A stretch of 64,000 bases of DNA, taken from assembly GCA_050249415.1 (NCBI GenBank), contig JBFWQO010000016.1, positions 14,880 to 78,879 on the forward strand, in the 5' to 3' direction. Shown here one piece after another: positions 25,237 to 33,846 of this stretch (the stretch's first letter is position 1; every line of letters begins with the position of its first letter). The notes beneath the pieces are model-generated. The model had not been told where the DNA came from and searched no databases. It worked only from the letters and a program-made list of their open reading frames with translations. Origin of the DNA: CADEFQ01 sp050249415. GTDB taxonomy: Bacteria > Pseudomonadota > Gammaproteobacteria > Steroidobacterales > Steroidobacteraceae. The position numbers were made by a program, and so were the translations under genes.

Positions 25237-27084
25237 TCAGGCCGGCACGGCGTCCCCGGCCCGCCAGCCCGCCGCGCGCATCCTCCCGATCAGCGAGACC
25301 ACCTCGCCGCGCGCGAGATAGCCGTGCACCAGCAGCAGCAGCACGTCGCCCGGGCGTGCGAGTGCGAGCACCGTACGCGCTGCCTCGAGTTCAGAGTCGC
25401 GATCGAACAGCCGGGCCGCGTCCACGCCGCCGCTCGTGAGCGCACGGCGCAGGATCGCAGGAACTTCACCCGGCTCGCGACCACGCAGGTAGGCCGCCAT
25501 CTCCTTCAGCACGATGACATCCGGTCGCGCCGCGGCTGCAGCCGCGGCCAGCGCCTCGATGTCGGCGTCGCCCCGGTCGCCGGCCTGGCCGAGGAGCAGC
25601 ATGAGCCGGCCGCGTGTGGCGAGATTGCGGGCGATCGCGAGCACGCCCCGCAGTCCGTCGGGATTGTGCGCATAGTCGACGACCACATGCACCCCGTCGA
25701 GATCGAAGCGCATGAGGCGCCCCGGGTTGTCGGCCACGCTGCTGCCGAAGCGCGCGAACACTGCCGCTATGGCCGCGGGCGCGACGCCGAGCGCCAGCGC
25801 CGCGAGCGACGCCGCCGCGAGATTGGCTATGTTGTAGTCCGCCAGACCACTGATCGTGAGCGGCAGGTCCGCGATCGCGCCGAGATCGTGCTCGGCGTCG
25901 CGATACGTCGCGACGAGCCGCCCGGCGCGCACGCCGCTCGCCGACCCGCCGCGCCCACGGTGGGCGCGCAGCATCGGCGCATCGAAGTCGCGCGCGAACC
26001 ACCCGATCGGCGCCCCGCAGGCGCCGGCGCCGCGCACGAGCGTCGGGTCGTCCGCATTCAGTACGACGAGGCCTCCAGGGCCGACCGCGTGCGCCACCAC
26101 GAGCTTCACCGCCGCCATGCCGTCGAGGTCGTCGATGCCGTAGCCGCCGAGGTGGTCGGGACTCACGTTGGTGACGACCGCGGTGTCGGCCCGGCTCGCT
26201 GCGAGCCCGCGCCGCAGGATCCCGCCCCGCGCCGCTTCGATGACCGCCGCATGGGCCCGCGGTTCGCGCAGCACGGCACACGCGCCCATAGGGCCCGAGA
26301 AGTCGCCGCTCGCGAGTTGCTCGCCATCGAGAAACACACCGTCGGTGCAGTTGTACGCCGTACGCCAACCCTGGGCCCGCGCGCAGGCCGCGAGCAGACG
26401 CACGGTCGTCGTCTTGCCATTCGAACCGGTGACCAGTGCCACCGGTACGTTGTGCAGCGCCTCCCACGGAACATCCTCGAAACGCGGCAGTGCGCCCACG
26501 CGATACGTGGCATGCCCGCAGCTTTCACCGAAAGACACGCCTTCGTCGTCGAGCAGGTAGCCGAGGCCGTTCGCGGTCGCCCGATCGATCGCGGCGCGCA
26601 GCGGCGGCCGGGCTTCGAGCGCAGAGAGGCGCAGCAGCCGCGCGAGCGCCGCGGCCTCGCCGATCACGGGCGGCAGCGCCGGTGGCGCGACCGCATCCTC
26701 GGCCGCCTGCACCAGCGCGGCCTCGATGCTCCCGCGACGCACCGGGTCGCGCGCGCACAGCGACGCGGCGAGCGCCCATTCGTTGAGTTCGGTGGCTGTA
26801 TAGAGTTGATCGACCGGCGCCGCAATCGCGAGCGCCGCACCCCCGCGGTGGCGACGCGCCACGATCGATGCGAACGGCCTGCGCGCAGCGTGGAGCGCCA
26901 GTGCAGCCTCGTCCCAGCCGAGCTGGCCGCGGCCACGCGCCACCCGGGCGTGCCAGTCCGCGATCAACGCGTCGTCGACGTCGATGCCCCTCGTCTCGAG
27001 CACCGCGCCCGGTGCGTCGAAATAGAGATTGCTGCCCGTGAGCCGCCGCGAGTGCTCGAACAGCAACGGTTCGGGGTCGCTCAA
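25237..27084 (-). CDS. cphA': CphA' - cyanophycin synthetase-like Mur ligase
   Basis: A 615-residue protein related to the C-terminal half of cyanophycin synthetase. The Mur-ligase P-loop is LVTGSNGKTTTVRLLAACAR (about residue 225), followed by AAVIEAARGGILRRGLA, VTNVSPDHLGGYGIDDLDGM and the C-terminal DYAHNPDGLRGV. It lacks an ATP-grasp domain. The start is a TTG at 27084 overlapping the cphA stop (TTGA), preceded by GGAGGGGG at suitable distance. Tandem cphA-cphA' arrangements are known in non-cyanobacterial cyanophycin producers. The protein may extend or regulate polymer formation. Confidence 0.82.
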   Translation of the reverse strand: MSDPEPLLFEHSRRLTGSNLYFDAPGAVLETRGIDVDDALIADWHARVARGRGQLGWDEAALALHAARRPFASIVARRHRGGAALAIAAPVDQLYTATELNEWALAASLCARDPVRRGSIEAALVQAAEDAVAPPALPPVIGEAAALARLLRLSALEARPPLRAAIDRATANGLGYLLDDEGVSFGESCGHATYRVGALPRFEDVPWEALHNVPVALVTGSNGKTTTVRLLAACARAQGWRTAYNCTDGVFLDGEQLASGDFSGPMGACAVLREPRAHAAVIEAARGGILRRGLAASRADTAVVTNVSPDHLGGYGIDDLDGMAAVKLVVAHAVGPGGLVVLNADDPTLVRGAGACGAPIGWFARDFDAPMLRAHRGRGGSASGVRAGRLVATYRDAEHDLGAIADLPLTISGLADYNIANLAAASLAALALGVAPAAIAAVFARFGSSVADNPGRLMRFDLDGVHVVVDYAHNPDGLRGVLAIARNLATRGRLMLLLGQAGDRGDADIEALAAAAAAARPDVIVLKEMAAYLRGREPGEVPAILRRALTSGGVDAARLFDRDSELEAARTVLALARPGDVLLLLVHGYLARGEVVSLIGRMRAAGWRAGDAVPA

Positions 27085-29873
27085 TCCTCCCCCTCCGGGG
27101 CGTAGCGGATGCCCCGCTCGTCCCGGATCAGTCCCTCGAGCGACAGGACGGGCATCGCGGCTGCTTCGATGGGTGGTGGTATGACCGGCAGGACCGGTGG
27201 CGGGGCCGGCGCCTCGCCGGCTCCAGCAGGGCGGAACTTGGTGATCTGCTTCCACGACCGCGTCAGGTGATCGGCGAAGACGAGCAGCAGATCGCCCGCG
27301 GCACCCATGCGCAGCGCGGCATCGATCGCATCCTGTTCGTCCGGAATGACCGTGATGTCCGGATCGGGCACGCCGGCCGCGCGCAGGGTCTGCGCCAGCA
27401 GGCGTGGCACCTCGTCCGGCGCGCGATCGCGCAACTGGTCGTCTCGCCGGCAGATGTAATGGTCGAAACGCCCGGCGACCGCGCGTGCGATGGCCTCGAT
27501 GTCCTCGTCGCGCCGATCGCCCGGACCCGCGACGACGACGATGCGGCGTCCCGTGACGTCGAGCCGCCCGGCGAGGTCCGCCATCGCGGCGACCGCGTGC
27601 GCATTGTGGCCATAGTCGAACAGCACCTTGAAGGGATGCTCGTTGAAGACGTTCATGCGTCCCGGCGCCTGGAAGAACGTGCTGTCGAACGTGCGCAGGC
27701 CCTGGCGGATCGCGTCGAGCTTGATGCCGAGCGAGAAGGCGATCGCCGCCGCGAACATCGCATTCTGCACGTTGTGCAACGCGCGCCCCTCGAGCGTCGC
27801 GGGAATCAGGTGGGTCCACAGCAGCGGAATGTGGCTCCCCTTGTCGTACAGCGTGATCATCTGGCCGTTGACCCCGGCCTCGAGCGCGCAGGCGCGGCCG
27901 CCGGCGCGCACGTGCTCGCGTACGAAATTGTGCTGCGGCGTCATCGTGACGTAGCAGAGGCTCGCCGCATCCGTGTAGCCCGACATCCTGAGCGCCAGCG
28001 GGTCGTCGGCATTCAGCACCGCGCAATCGGTGGCGATCTCGATCACGACCCGCTTCACTTCCGCGAGCTGCTCGAGCGTGTCGATGCCCTTCAACCCGAG
28101 ATGATCGGACTGCACGTTGAGCACGGCGCCGACATTGACCTCGGGGACGCCCATGCCGGCGCGCAGCAGCCCGCCGCGCGCCGTTTCGAGCACCGCGAGG
28201 TCGATCTGCGGGTCGGCGAGCACCATGCGCGCGGACACGGGCCCCGTCATGTCGCCTTGCACCGTGCGCTGGCCGTCGATGTAGACGCCGTCGGTCGTCG
28301 TGAGGCCCGGTGTGTATCCGGCCATCTTGGCGATGTGCGCGAGCATGCGCGCGGTCGTCGTCTTGCCGTTCGTGCCGGTGATCGATGCGATCGGCACGCG
28401 CGAGGGCGTGCCGGGCGGAAACAGCATGTCGATCACCGGTCCCGCGGCATCGCGCGGCGTGCCCTCGCTCGGCGCCACGTGCATGCGAAATCCGGGCGCC
28501 GCATTCACCTCGCAGATGCCACCGCCGATCCTGCGATAGCTCTCGGCGATGTTGCTGGACAGGAAATCCACGCCGCCGACGTCGAGGCCGATCGCCCGTA
28601 TCGCCCGCACGGCCATGTCGCGATTGTCGGGATGGATGATGTCGGTCACGTCCGTCGCGGTGCCGCCCGTCGAGAGGTTCGCGGTCGAGCGCAGGTACAC
28701 GATGCGTCCGGCCTCCGGCACGGACGAGGCGGTGAGGCCCGCCCGATCGAGCATCGTGGCCGCCTGCGCGTCGAGTTCGATGCGCGTCAACACCTTTTCG
28801 TGGCCGACGCCGCGGCGCGGGTCCTCGTTCACGCGATCGATGAGTTCGGTCACCGTATGCGTGCCGTCGCCGACCACATGGCCCGGCGTGCGTCGCGTCG
28901 CGGCGATGAGTTCGCCATTCACTACGAGCAGGCGGTGATCGTCACCCTCGAGGAAGGTCTCGACGATCACGGAGCGCGAATGTTCCCGCGCGACGGCGAA
29001 GCCGGTCGCGACTTCCGCTTCGCTCGTGAGGCGAATCGAGATTCCGCGCCCGTGGTTGCCGTTGTAGGGCTTGGTGACCACCGGATAGCCGATGCGTTTC
29101 GCGGCGCGCACCGCGGCCTCGGCCGATTGCACGAGTTCCTGGCGCGGCACCGGCAGGCCCAGCGAGCCGAGGATCCGGTTCGTTTCTTCCTTGTCGCTCG
29201 CGAGCTCGACGGCGATGTGCGGCGTGCGCCCGGTCACGGTCGCCTGGATGCGCTGCTGGTACTTGCCGTGCCCGAGTTGCACCAGCGACTGGTCGTTGAG
29301 GCGCAGCCAGGGGATGCCGCGCGCTTCCGCAGCCCGTACCAGCGAGGCGGTCGAAGGGCCGAGTGCACGGCGCTGCGCGAAGCGGATGAACTCGTCGCGC
29401 GCCTGGGTCCAGGACCAGCCTTCGGGCACCGCGCCCGTCTCGCGCAGCCCGGCGGGCAACAACGAAGCGATCAGCCGCATGCCGAGTTCGCCGGCGGCCA
29501 CGCCCTCGTCGCGCTGGGCGAATTCGTACACGACGGTGTAGTGACCCGGGCGCCCGTCGATGCTGCGGGTCTTGCCGAACGTGACATCCTCGCCGGCGAC
29601 GTTCTGCAGCTCGATCGCCACATGTTCGAGCACGTGGCCGAGCCACGTGCCTTCGCCTTCGCGCATGCGGCGGAAGAATCCGCCCGGTTCGCGATACGAG
29701 CAGCCATGCTCCGCGAGCCCCGGCAGTGCCGCGGCGAGCGCATCGACGAAGCCCGCGCCGAGCCGGCCCGTGGGCCAGGCTTCGAGTTCGCCGAGGTCGA
29801 GCTCGAGCCGGATGACCGGAAAGCGCGCGTAGTGCGAAGGACCGACGTATACCGAGCGGTCGAGCACTCGCAC
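27081..29873 (-). CDS. cphA: Cyanophycin synthetase
   Basis: A 930-residue enzyme that builds the storage polymer multi-L-arginyl-poly-L-aspartate from Asp, Arg and ATP. Domain order is as in known CphA: an N-terminal domain (about 1-160), an ATP-grasp domain (about 220-480, with VTKPYNGNHGRGISI), and a Mur-ligase domain (about 485-900) with P-loop ITGTNGKTTTARMLA and FDYGHNAHAVAAM. The start is a GTG at 29873 with AAGGAG overlapping the cphB stop region. Middle gene of the cphB-cphA-cphA' operon. Confidence 0.95.
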   Translation of the reverse strand: MRVLDRSVYVGPSHYARFPVIRLELDLGELEAWPTGRLGAGFVDALAAALPGLAEHGCSYREPGGFFRRMREGEGTWLGHVLEHVAIELQNVAGEDVTFGKTRSIDGRPGHYTVVYEFAQRDEGVAAGELGMRLIASLLPAGLRETGAVPEGWSWTQARDEFIRFAQRRALGPSTASLVRAAEARGIPWLRLNDQSLVQLGHGKYQQRIQATVTGRTPHIAVELASDKEETNRILGSLGLPVPRQELVQSAEAAVRAAKRIGYPVVTKPYNGNHGRGISIRLTSEAEVATGFAVAREHSRSVIVETFLEGDDHRLLVVNGELIAATRRTPGHVVGDGTHTVTELIDRVNEDPRRGVGHEKVLTRIELDAQAATMLDRAGLTASSVPEAGRIVYLRSTANLSTGGTATDVTDIIHPDNRDMAVRAIRAIGLDVGGVDFLSSNIAESYRRIGGGICEVNAAPGFRMHVAPSEGTPRDAAGPVIDMLFPPGTPSRVPIASITGTNGKTTTARMLAHIAKMAGYTPGLTTTDGVYIDGQRTVQGDMTGPVSARMVLADPQIDLAVLETARGGLLRAGMGVPEVNVGAVLNVQSDHLGLKGIDTLEQLAEVKRVVIEIATDCAVLNADDPLALRMSGYTDAASLCYVTMTPQHNFVREHVRAGGRACALEAGVNGQMITLYDKGSHIPLLWTHLIPATLEGRALHNVQNAMFAAAIAFSLGIKLDAIRQGLRTFDSTFFQAPGRMNVFNEHPFKVLFDYGHNAHAVAAMADLAGRLDVTGRRIVVVAGPGDRRDEDIEAIARAVAGRFDHYICRRDDQLRDRAPDEVPRLLAQTLRAAGVPDPDITVIPDEQDAIDAALRMGAAGDLLLVFADHLTRSWKQITKFRPAGAGEAPAPPPVLPVIPPPIEAAAMPVLSLEGLIRDERGIRYAPEGED

Positions 29874-29877
29874 GGGA

Positions 29878-30717
29878 TTACTCCTTGTCCGGGCGCAGGG
29901 CGCCCGCCGCCGCGATGCGTGTATGCAGGTTGTAGGTGGCGCCCGCGACGAGCAGGTGCAGCTTGAGGCCGAGCATGCAGATCGGCTGGCCCTCGTCGAC
30001 GAGGTCCATCGACGTGAAGCTCACGTCGGACGCGTCGACGACCGTGACGCCGCCGCTGCCCTCCACTTCGAGCACGTTGTCGGGGCCGATGAACGCCGCC
30101 GTGTCTTCGTCGAGCCCGATGCCGACCGCGAAGGGGTTGTAGGCGAGCGCCGTGAGCAGCCGCCCGAGCCGGTCGCGCTGGCGGAAATGCTGGTCGATCA
30201 CGAAGCGGTTCGTGAGCCCGAGCCCCGGCGCGAGCCGCACGCTGCCGGAGATGGCCGACGCGCCGTCATCGCCGAAGGCGATCATGTGTTCGGAGAGGAT
30301 GCTCGCGCCCGCGCTGGTGCCGCCGACCGTCACGCCGCGGGCATTGCGCGCACGGATCAGCTTCGCCACGGGGGTGCCCCCGAGCAGGGTCGTCAGTCGC
30401 AGCTGGTTGCCGCCGGTGAAGAAGATGCCGGTTGCCTCTTCCAGGCGCTGCAGGCGGCCGGCTTCGTTGCAGTCGCGTCGCGTGTCGAAATCCATCACCG
30501 CCACGCGCGCGGCACCGAGCTCGCCGAACAGTTGCTCGTAGCGCGTACCGGTCTCGTGCAGCCGGCTCGCGGTCGGGATCACGACGATGTCGGCGGCGTC
30601 CCCCCCCGAAACCGCGACGAAGCGTGCCAGGATGCCCCGATCGTTTTCCTTGTTCTCCGCGCCGCCGATCGGAACGATCCAGCCGCGCCTCTGTCCCGCT
30701 GGTACCCTGCTCGGCAT
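29878..30717 (-). CDS. cphB: Cyanophycinase
   Basis: A 279-residue S51-family serine peptidase that releases beta-Asp-Arg dipeptides from cyanophycin. The nucleophile elbow GVTVGGTSAGASILSEHM (about residue 125) and the upstream FFTGGNQLRLTTLLGGT are diagnostic. The start is the ATG at 30717 before QRRGWIVPIGGAE. No signal peptide, so intracellular. First gene of the cph operon, downstream of the terminator at 30771-30809. Storage and mobilisation enzymes are thus coexpressed; regulation must also act post-transcriptionally or by substrate. Confidence 0.92.
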   Translation of the reverse strand: MPSRVPAGQRRGWIVPIGGAENKENDRGILARFVAVSGGDAADIVVIPTASRLHETGTRYEQLFGELGAARVAVMDFDTRRDCNEAGRLQRLEEATGIFFTGGNQLRLTTLLGGTPVAKLIRARNARGVTVGGTSAGASILSEHMIAFGDDGASAISGSVRLAPGLGLTNRFVIDQHFRQRDRLGRLLTALAYNPFAVGIGLDEDTAAFIGPDNVLEVEGSGGVTVVDASDVSFTSMDLVDEGQPICMLGLKLHLLVAGATYNLHTRIAAAGALRPDKE

Positions 30718-30742
30718 CCGGTTGTCGCCCCCATTCGCAACT

Positions 30743-30754
30743 ACTGCGCGCAGT
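30743..30754. promoter_or_regulatory. 12-bp palindrome upstream of cphB
   Basis: ACTGCGCGCAGT is a perfect palindrome 26 bases upstream of the cphB ATG, with a neighbouring direct repeat of CGCAGTTT. It may be an operator for the cph operon. No good -35/-10 pair is apparent beside it. Confidence 0.35.
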
Positions 30755-30770
30755 TTCGCAGTTTTGCGCG

Positions 30771-30809
30771 GCCAAAACAAAACGGCCGGCGGGACACCCC
30801 GCCGGCCGT
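30771..30809 (-). terminator. Rho-independent terminator of the tonB-exb-TPR operon
   Basis: On the minus strand a perfect 12-bp GC stem (30809-30798 paired with 30793-30782) with a 4-base loop is followed by TTTTGTTTT. It lies 44 bases after the TPR gene stop, just beyond the small heptamer array, and before cphB. Confidence 0.92.
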
Positions 30810-30818
30810 CATTCCCGC

Positions 30819-30846
30819 GACTAGCTATTGGCCATCAGCTACAAGC
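30819..30846 (-). repeat. Heptamer tandem array 2 (4 degenerate units)
   Basis: On the minus strand the units are GCTTGTA, GCTGATG, GCCAATA, GCTAGTC, all keeping GC at 7-base spacing. It begins 6 bases after the TPR gene stop in the same direction and ends just before the terminator stem. It lacks the terminal GCCAGA seen in the other arrays, so it may be a decayed member. Confidence 0.7.
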
Positions 30847-30852
30847 TGCATC

Positions 30853-32094
30853 TCAGCCTTGCGCGTGAATCGCCCACAAGCCCGCGAGTCGCGCATATTT
30901 CTTGTCGTCCCTGAGCGCACCGAAGGACTTCAGCGCATCGGCCTTGTTGCCGCTCTTCAGCTGTGCGATGCCGAGCAGCAAGCGCGCTTCCCCGGCGTCG
31001 GACAGGCCACCCTTCGCGACGCCGCGCTGGAATGCAGCCGCAGCCTTGTCGTACTGACCGTAGCTGAGGTAACCCTTGCCGAGGCCGATATCCGCTCCAC
31101 CGGTCTTCGCACTGGCGGCATCCGCCGCGAGCCTGGCGAGCCCGGCCTGGTCGGCCGCCGCGGATTTCTTCGCCGATTCGAGCAGGCGCTGGTTCTTGTC
31201 CTTGTCGCGCTGCTCCGTGAAGATGTTCTTCGCGAACGCCTTTTCGAGAATGCTGACCGCCTCGCCGGGCGTGCCCTGCTCGATCGCGAGCTGGGCCATC
31301 TCCGTGTACTCCTCGCCGCGTGTCAACGCATCGACGTCGGCCGCGAGGCGGAAGGTATTCAGCAGCACCTTGTCGCCGCTGTCCGGCGCACGGAACAGCG
31401 AATACATGATGTTCTTCCAGTACTCGGGCGACGGGTAGTACTTCACGAGCCGCTCGAGCGCGCCGGTCGTGCAATCGTCGTCCTTCAGCTTGACGCACGA
31501 CGAAAGGATCAGCTCGAGGTACTGCTTCTTCGGCGTCTGGCCGCGGCGCACCTGGGCGTCCACGTAGTTGTCGACGAACTTCAGCGTGCTCCGGTAATCG
31601 CCCTGGACGTAATAGGCCTGGGCGACCAGCGTGTAGATGTCGTCATCGGCAAATCCGCCCTTGATCGCGCGGTTGCCGTACTCGATCGACTTGCCGTAGT
31701 TTTTCGTCTGGTAGTAGATCTGCGCCAGCGCCCGCACGCGGGTCGGGATATCGTCCTGCGCGAGAAAACCGGAATTGAGACCCGCCTCGAGGTTCTTCGC
31801 GGCTTCGGGATAGTTGCCGAGGCGCACGTACGCGAAGCCGCGCATTTCCGCGATCAGGTGCTGGTCGTACGCGCTCTTGCCGGACACGGCATCCGCGTCG
31901 GCGAGCTTCGCGAGCGCGCCCTGCCAGTCCTTCTTGCCGAGCGCTTCCTGCGCGGCCTTCAGCGGCTTCGCGAGCGCCTTGCTCACGGTCGGGCCCTTGG
32001 CCTGGTCGGCGGACGCAACGCCCGGGACGCCGACCGAACCGATGGCGAACAGCGCCATCGCCAGTATTGCTGCGAGACTGGATGTCTTCCTCAT
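30853..32094 (-). CDS. Periplasmic TPR protein of the TonB cluster
   Basis: A 413-residue exported protein with an N-terminal signal peptide (SLAAILAMALFAIGSVGV, cleavage after VASA). Tetratricopeptide repeats span most of the mature part (for example FAYVRLGNYPEAAKNLEAGL, IYYQTKNYGKSIEYGNRAI and GYLSYGQYDKAAAAFQRGV). It likely forms a scaffold in the periplasm. It follows exbD2 after a 100-base gap holding a 9-bp hairpin and precedes the operon terminator. Comparable TPR genes accompany tonB-exbBD-exbD clusters in related bacteria, suggesting a role in TonB complex function or receptor interaction. Confidence 0.8.
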   Translation of the reverse strand: MRKTSSLAAILAMALFAIGSVGVPGVASADQAKGPTVSKALAKPLKAAQEALGKKDWQGALAKLADADAVSGKSAYDQHLIAEMRGFAYVRLGNYPEAAKNLEAGLNSGFLAQDDIPTRVRALAQIYYQTKNYGKSIEYGNRAIKGGFADDDIYTLVAQAYYVQGDYRSTLKFVDNYVDAQVRRGQTPKKQYLELILSSCVKLKDDDCTTGALERLVKYYPSPEYWKNIMYSLFRAPDSGDKVLLNTFRLAADVDALTRGEEYTEMAQLAIEQGTPGEAVSILEKAFAKNIFTEQRDKDKNQRLLESAKKSAAADQAGLARLAADAASAKTGGADIGLGKGYLSYGQYDKAAAAFQRGVAKGGLSDAGEARLLLGIAQLKSGNKADALKSFGALRDDKKYARLAGLWAIHAQG

Positions 32095-32118
32095 GATGTC
32101 CTCTGGTCCAGATGGGCA

Positions 32119-32140
32119 ACCCCGTGGTGGGCCACGGGGT
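32119..32140. repeat. Hairpin between exbD2 and the TPR gene
   Basis: ACCCCGTGG and CCACGGGGT form a perfect 9-bp stem with a 4-base loop, without a U-tract. In an operon this could be a partial terminator or an mRNA-stabilising stem that sets different levels for exb genes and the TPR gene. Confidence 0.6.
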
Positions 32141-32194
32141 CAGGTTCTCACGGGTCGGATGAACGCACGATGAACCGGCACGCAGGTGCCGGCA

Positions 32195-32629
32195 TCAATC
32201 GTCGCGGAACTCCGCCGTGTTGACGAAGCCGATCTTCTGCATCCGGTTGTGCTGCGCCGCAGCCAGCACCTTGGCGACCACGTCGTAACGCGCACGTGCG
32301 TCGGGCCGCAGGTGCAGTTCCGGCTGCGGGTCCTTCTGCGATTCCTGCCTGAAATAGCTCTCGAGCACCTGCAGGCTCGGCACGACCTGCCCGTTCCACA
32401 CGATCGTGCCGTCGAAGTCGATCTCGATGTCGACCACTTCGGGGGGCACGGGCGGCGGAGGCGCATCGGTCGGCCGCGGCATGTCGAGCTTCACCGCATG
32501 TGTCATCACCGGAATCGTGATGATGAACATGATCAGCAGCACCAGCATGACGTCGATCAGCGGCGTGGTGTTCATCTCCACCATCGGTTCGTCGTCGCCG
32601 CCGCCATCACCGCTCACACTCATGGACAT
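32195..32629 (-). CDS. exbD2: ExbD-type biopolymer transport protein 2
   Basis: A 144-residue inner-membrane protein with one N-terminal TM segment. The essential membrane Asp lies in MNTTPLIDVMLVLLIMFIIT (about residue 25), and the rest is periplasmic. With ExbB it forms the proton-driven motor that energises TonB. It follows exbD1 by 12 bases. The N-terminus is Gly-rich (SVSGDGGGDDEP). Two exbD genes in tandem are typical of Xanthomonas-like tonB clusters. Confidence 0.93.
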   Translation of the reverse strand: MSMSVSGDGGGDDEPMVEMNTTPLIDVMLVLLIMFIITIPVMTHAVKLDMPRPTDAPPPPVPPEVVDIEIDFDGTIVWNGQVVPSLQVLESYFRQESQKDPQPELHLRPDARARYDVVAKVLAAAQHNRMQKIGFVNTAEFRDD

Positions 32630-32641
32630 GTCAGACTCTCC

Positions 32642-33076
32642 TCAACGCGTGCCGCGGTCGGGCTCGGTGATGAACCCCACCTTGACCACGCCACCACGCT
32701 GGATCGTGTACATCACGCGCCCCACCGCTTCGTAGCGCGCGTTGCGATCTCCGCGGATGTGGATCTCGGGCTGGGGTACCTGCACCGCCGCCGCCTTCAC
32801 GAAATCGAGCAGGGCCTCGCGATTGGCGACCTTGCCGTTGTTCCAGTAGACATTGCCCGCCGCGTCGATCGCGATGGTGATGTTTTCCGGTTTCGTCTGC
32901 GTCGCGATGTTGGTCGCCTTCGGCAACTCGACCGGCACGGTCTTCGTGATCACCGGGATCGTGATCAGGAAGATGATGAGCAGCACCAGCATCACGTCCA
33001 CGAGGGGCGTGGTGTTGATGTCCGACATCGCTTTCGGTTCGTCGCCGGCGGAGTCCGACCCGACACTCATGGCCAT
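32642..33076 (-). CDS. exbD1: ExbD-type biopolymer transport protein 1
   Basis: A 144-residue ExbD/TolR-family protein. The TM segment with the proton-conducting Asp is INTTPLVDVMLVLLIIFLIT (about residue 26), and the periplasmic domain ends near RGGVVKVGFITEPD. The start is the ATG at 33076 (or 33070). It lies 11 bases downstream of exbB, same strand. Diverged from the next exbD, so the two likely have distinct roles in the motor. Confidence 0.93.
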   Translation of the reverse strand: MAMSVGSDSAGDEPKAMSDINTTPLVDVMLVLLIIFLITIPVITKTVPVELPKATNIATQTKPENITIAIDAAGNVYWNNGKVANREALLDFVKAAAVQVPQPEIHIRGDRNARYEAVGRVMYTIQRGGVVKVGFITEPDRGTR

Positions 33077-33087
33077 GCGCGTCTGCC

Positions 33088-33825
33088 TTACTTGCGATCG
33101 ACAGCCGCGGGGGCCTTGGCACGCGCGCCGCCGCCACCGCTCTCGACACGCGCACCGCCGACGAGATAGGCGTGCAGGTCCGCCGAGAAGTTGCGCAGAC
33201 CTTCCTGCAGGCCCTTGTTGCGGCGGAGCAGCCAGTTGTAACCCATCACCGCGGGCACCGCGACGAAGAGGCCGATGGCGGTCATGATGAGCGCCTCACC
33301 GACGGGGCCGGCCACCTTGTCGATGCTCGCCTGGCCGGCGATGCCGATCGCGATCAGGGCGTGATAGATGCCCCACACCGTGCCGAAGAGGCCGACGAAC
33401 GGTGCCGCCGAACCGGTGGTCGCGAGGAACCAGAGGCCCGACTGCAGCTTGCCGTTGACGGAATCGACCGCGCGGGTCAGCGACATCGTGATCCACTCGT
33501 GCAGGTCGATGCGGTCGGTCAGGCGCCCCTCGTGGTGCGACGTGGCGCGCAGGCCGTCCTCCGCGATGTTGCGGAAATCATCGCCCTTCTTGAGGCGCTC
33601 GACGCCGTCCTTGATCGACGGAGCAGTCCAGAACTGCTTTTCCACGACCTTCGCCGAGCGGCGAAGCTTGGCCTGGTCCCAGACCTTCGTGAGCATGATG
33701 TACCAGGAGCCGAGGGACATCAGTGCGAGAACGATGAGCGTGCCCTTGGCAACCCAGTCGCCCTGCGCCCAGAGCGCGGCGAGGCCGTACGGGTTGTCAA
33801 CGACGGCGGTGGCTTGATTTTCCAT
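33088..33825 (-). CDS. exbB: ExbB/TolQ/MotA-type proton channel protein
   Basis: A 245-residue inner-membrane protein with three TM segments. The first is at about residues 25-45, and the other two flank the conserved GLFGTVWGIYHALIAIGIAG and VGEALIMTAIGLFVAVPAVM stretches, which are diagnostic of ExbB/TolQ. It forms the pentameric channel around ExbD. The start is the ATG at 33825 after GAGGAA. It lies 21 bases after tonB. The C-terminus is Ala/Gly-rich. Confidence 0.95.
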   Translation of the reverse strand: MENQATAVVDNPYGLAALWAQGDWVAKGTLIVLALMSLGSWYIMLTKVWDQAKLRRSAKVVEKQFWTAPSIKDGVERLKKGDDFRNIAEDGLRATSHHEGRLTDRIDLHEWITMSLTRAVDSVNGKLQSGLWFLATTGSAAPFVGLFGTVWGIYHALIAIGIAGQASIDKVAGPVGEALIMTAIGLFVAVPAVMGYNWLLRRNKGLQEGLRNFSADLHAYLVGGARVESGGGGARAKAPAAVDRK

Positions 33826-33846
33826 AGATTCCTCGAGGATCGATGA

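Noticed and set aside
27267..29966. An 899-codon open frame antisense to cphA
   Set aside because: Its composition is low-complexity Arg/His/Val with no recognisable motif, while the other strand is a full cyanophycin synthetase.
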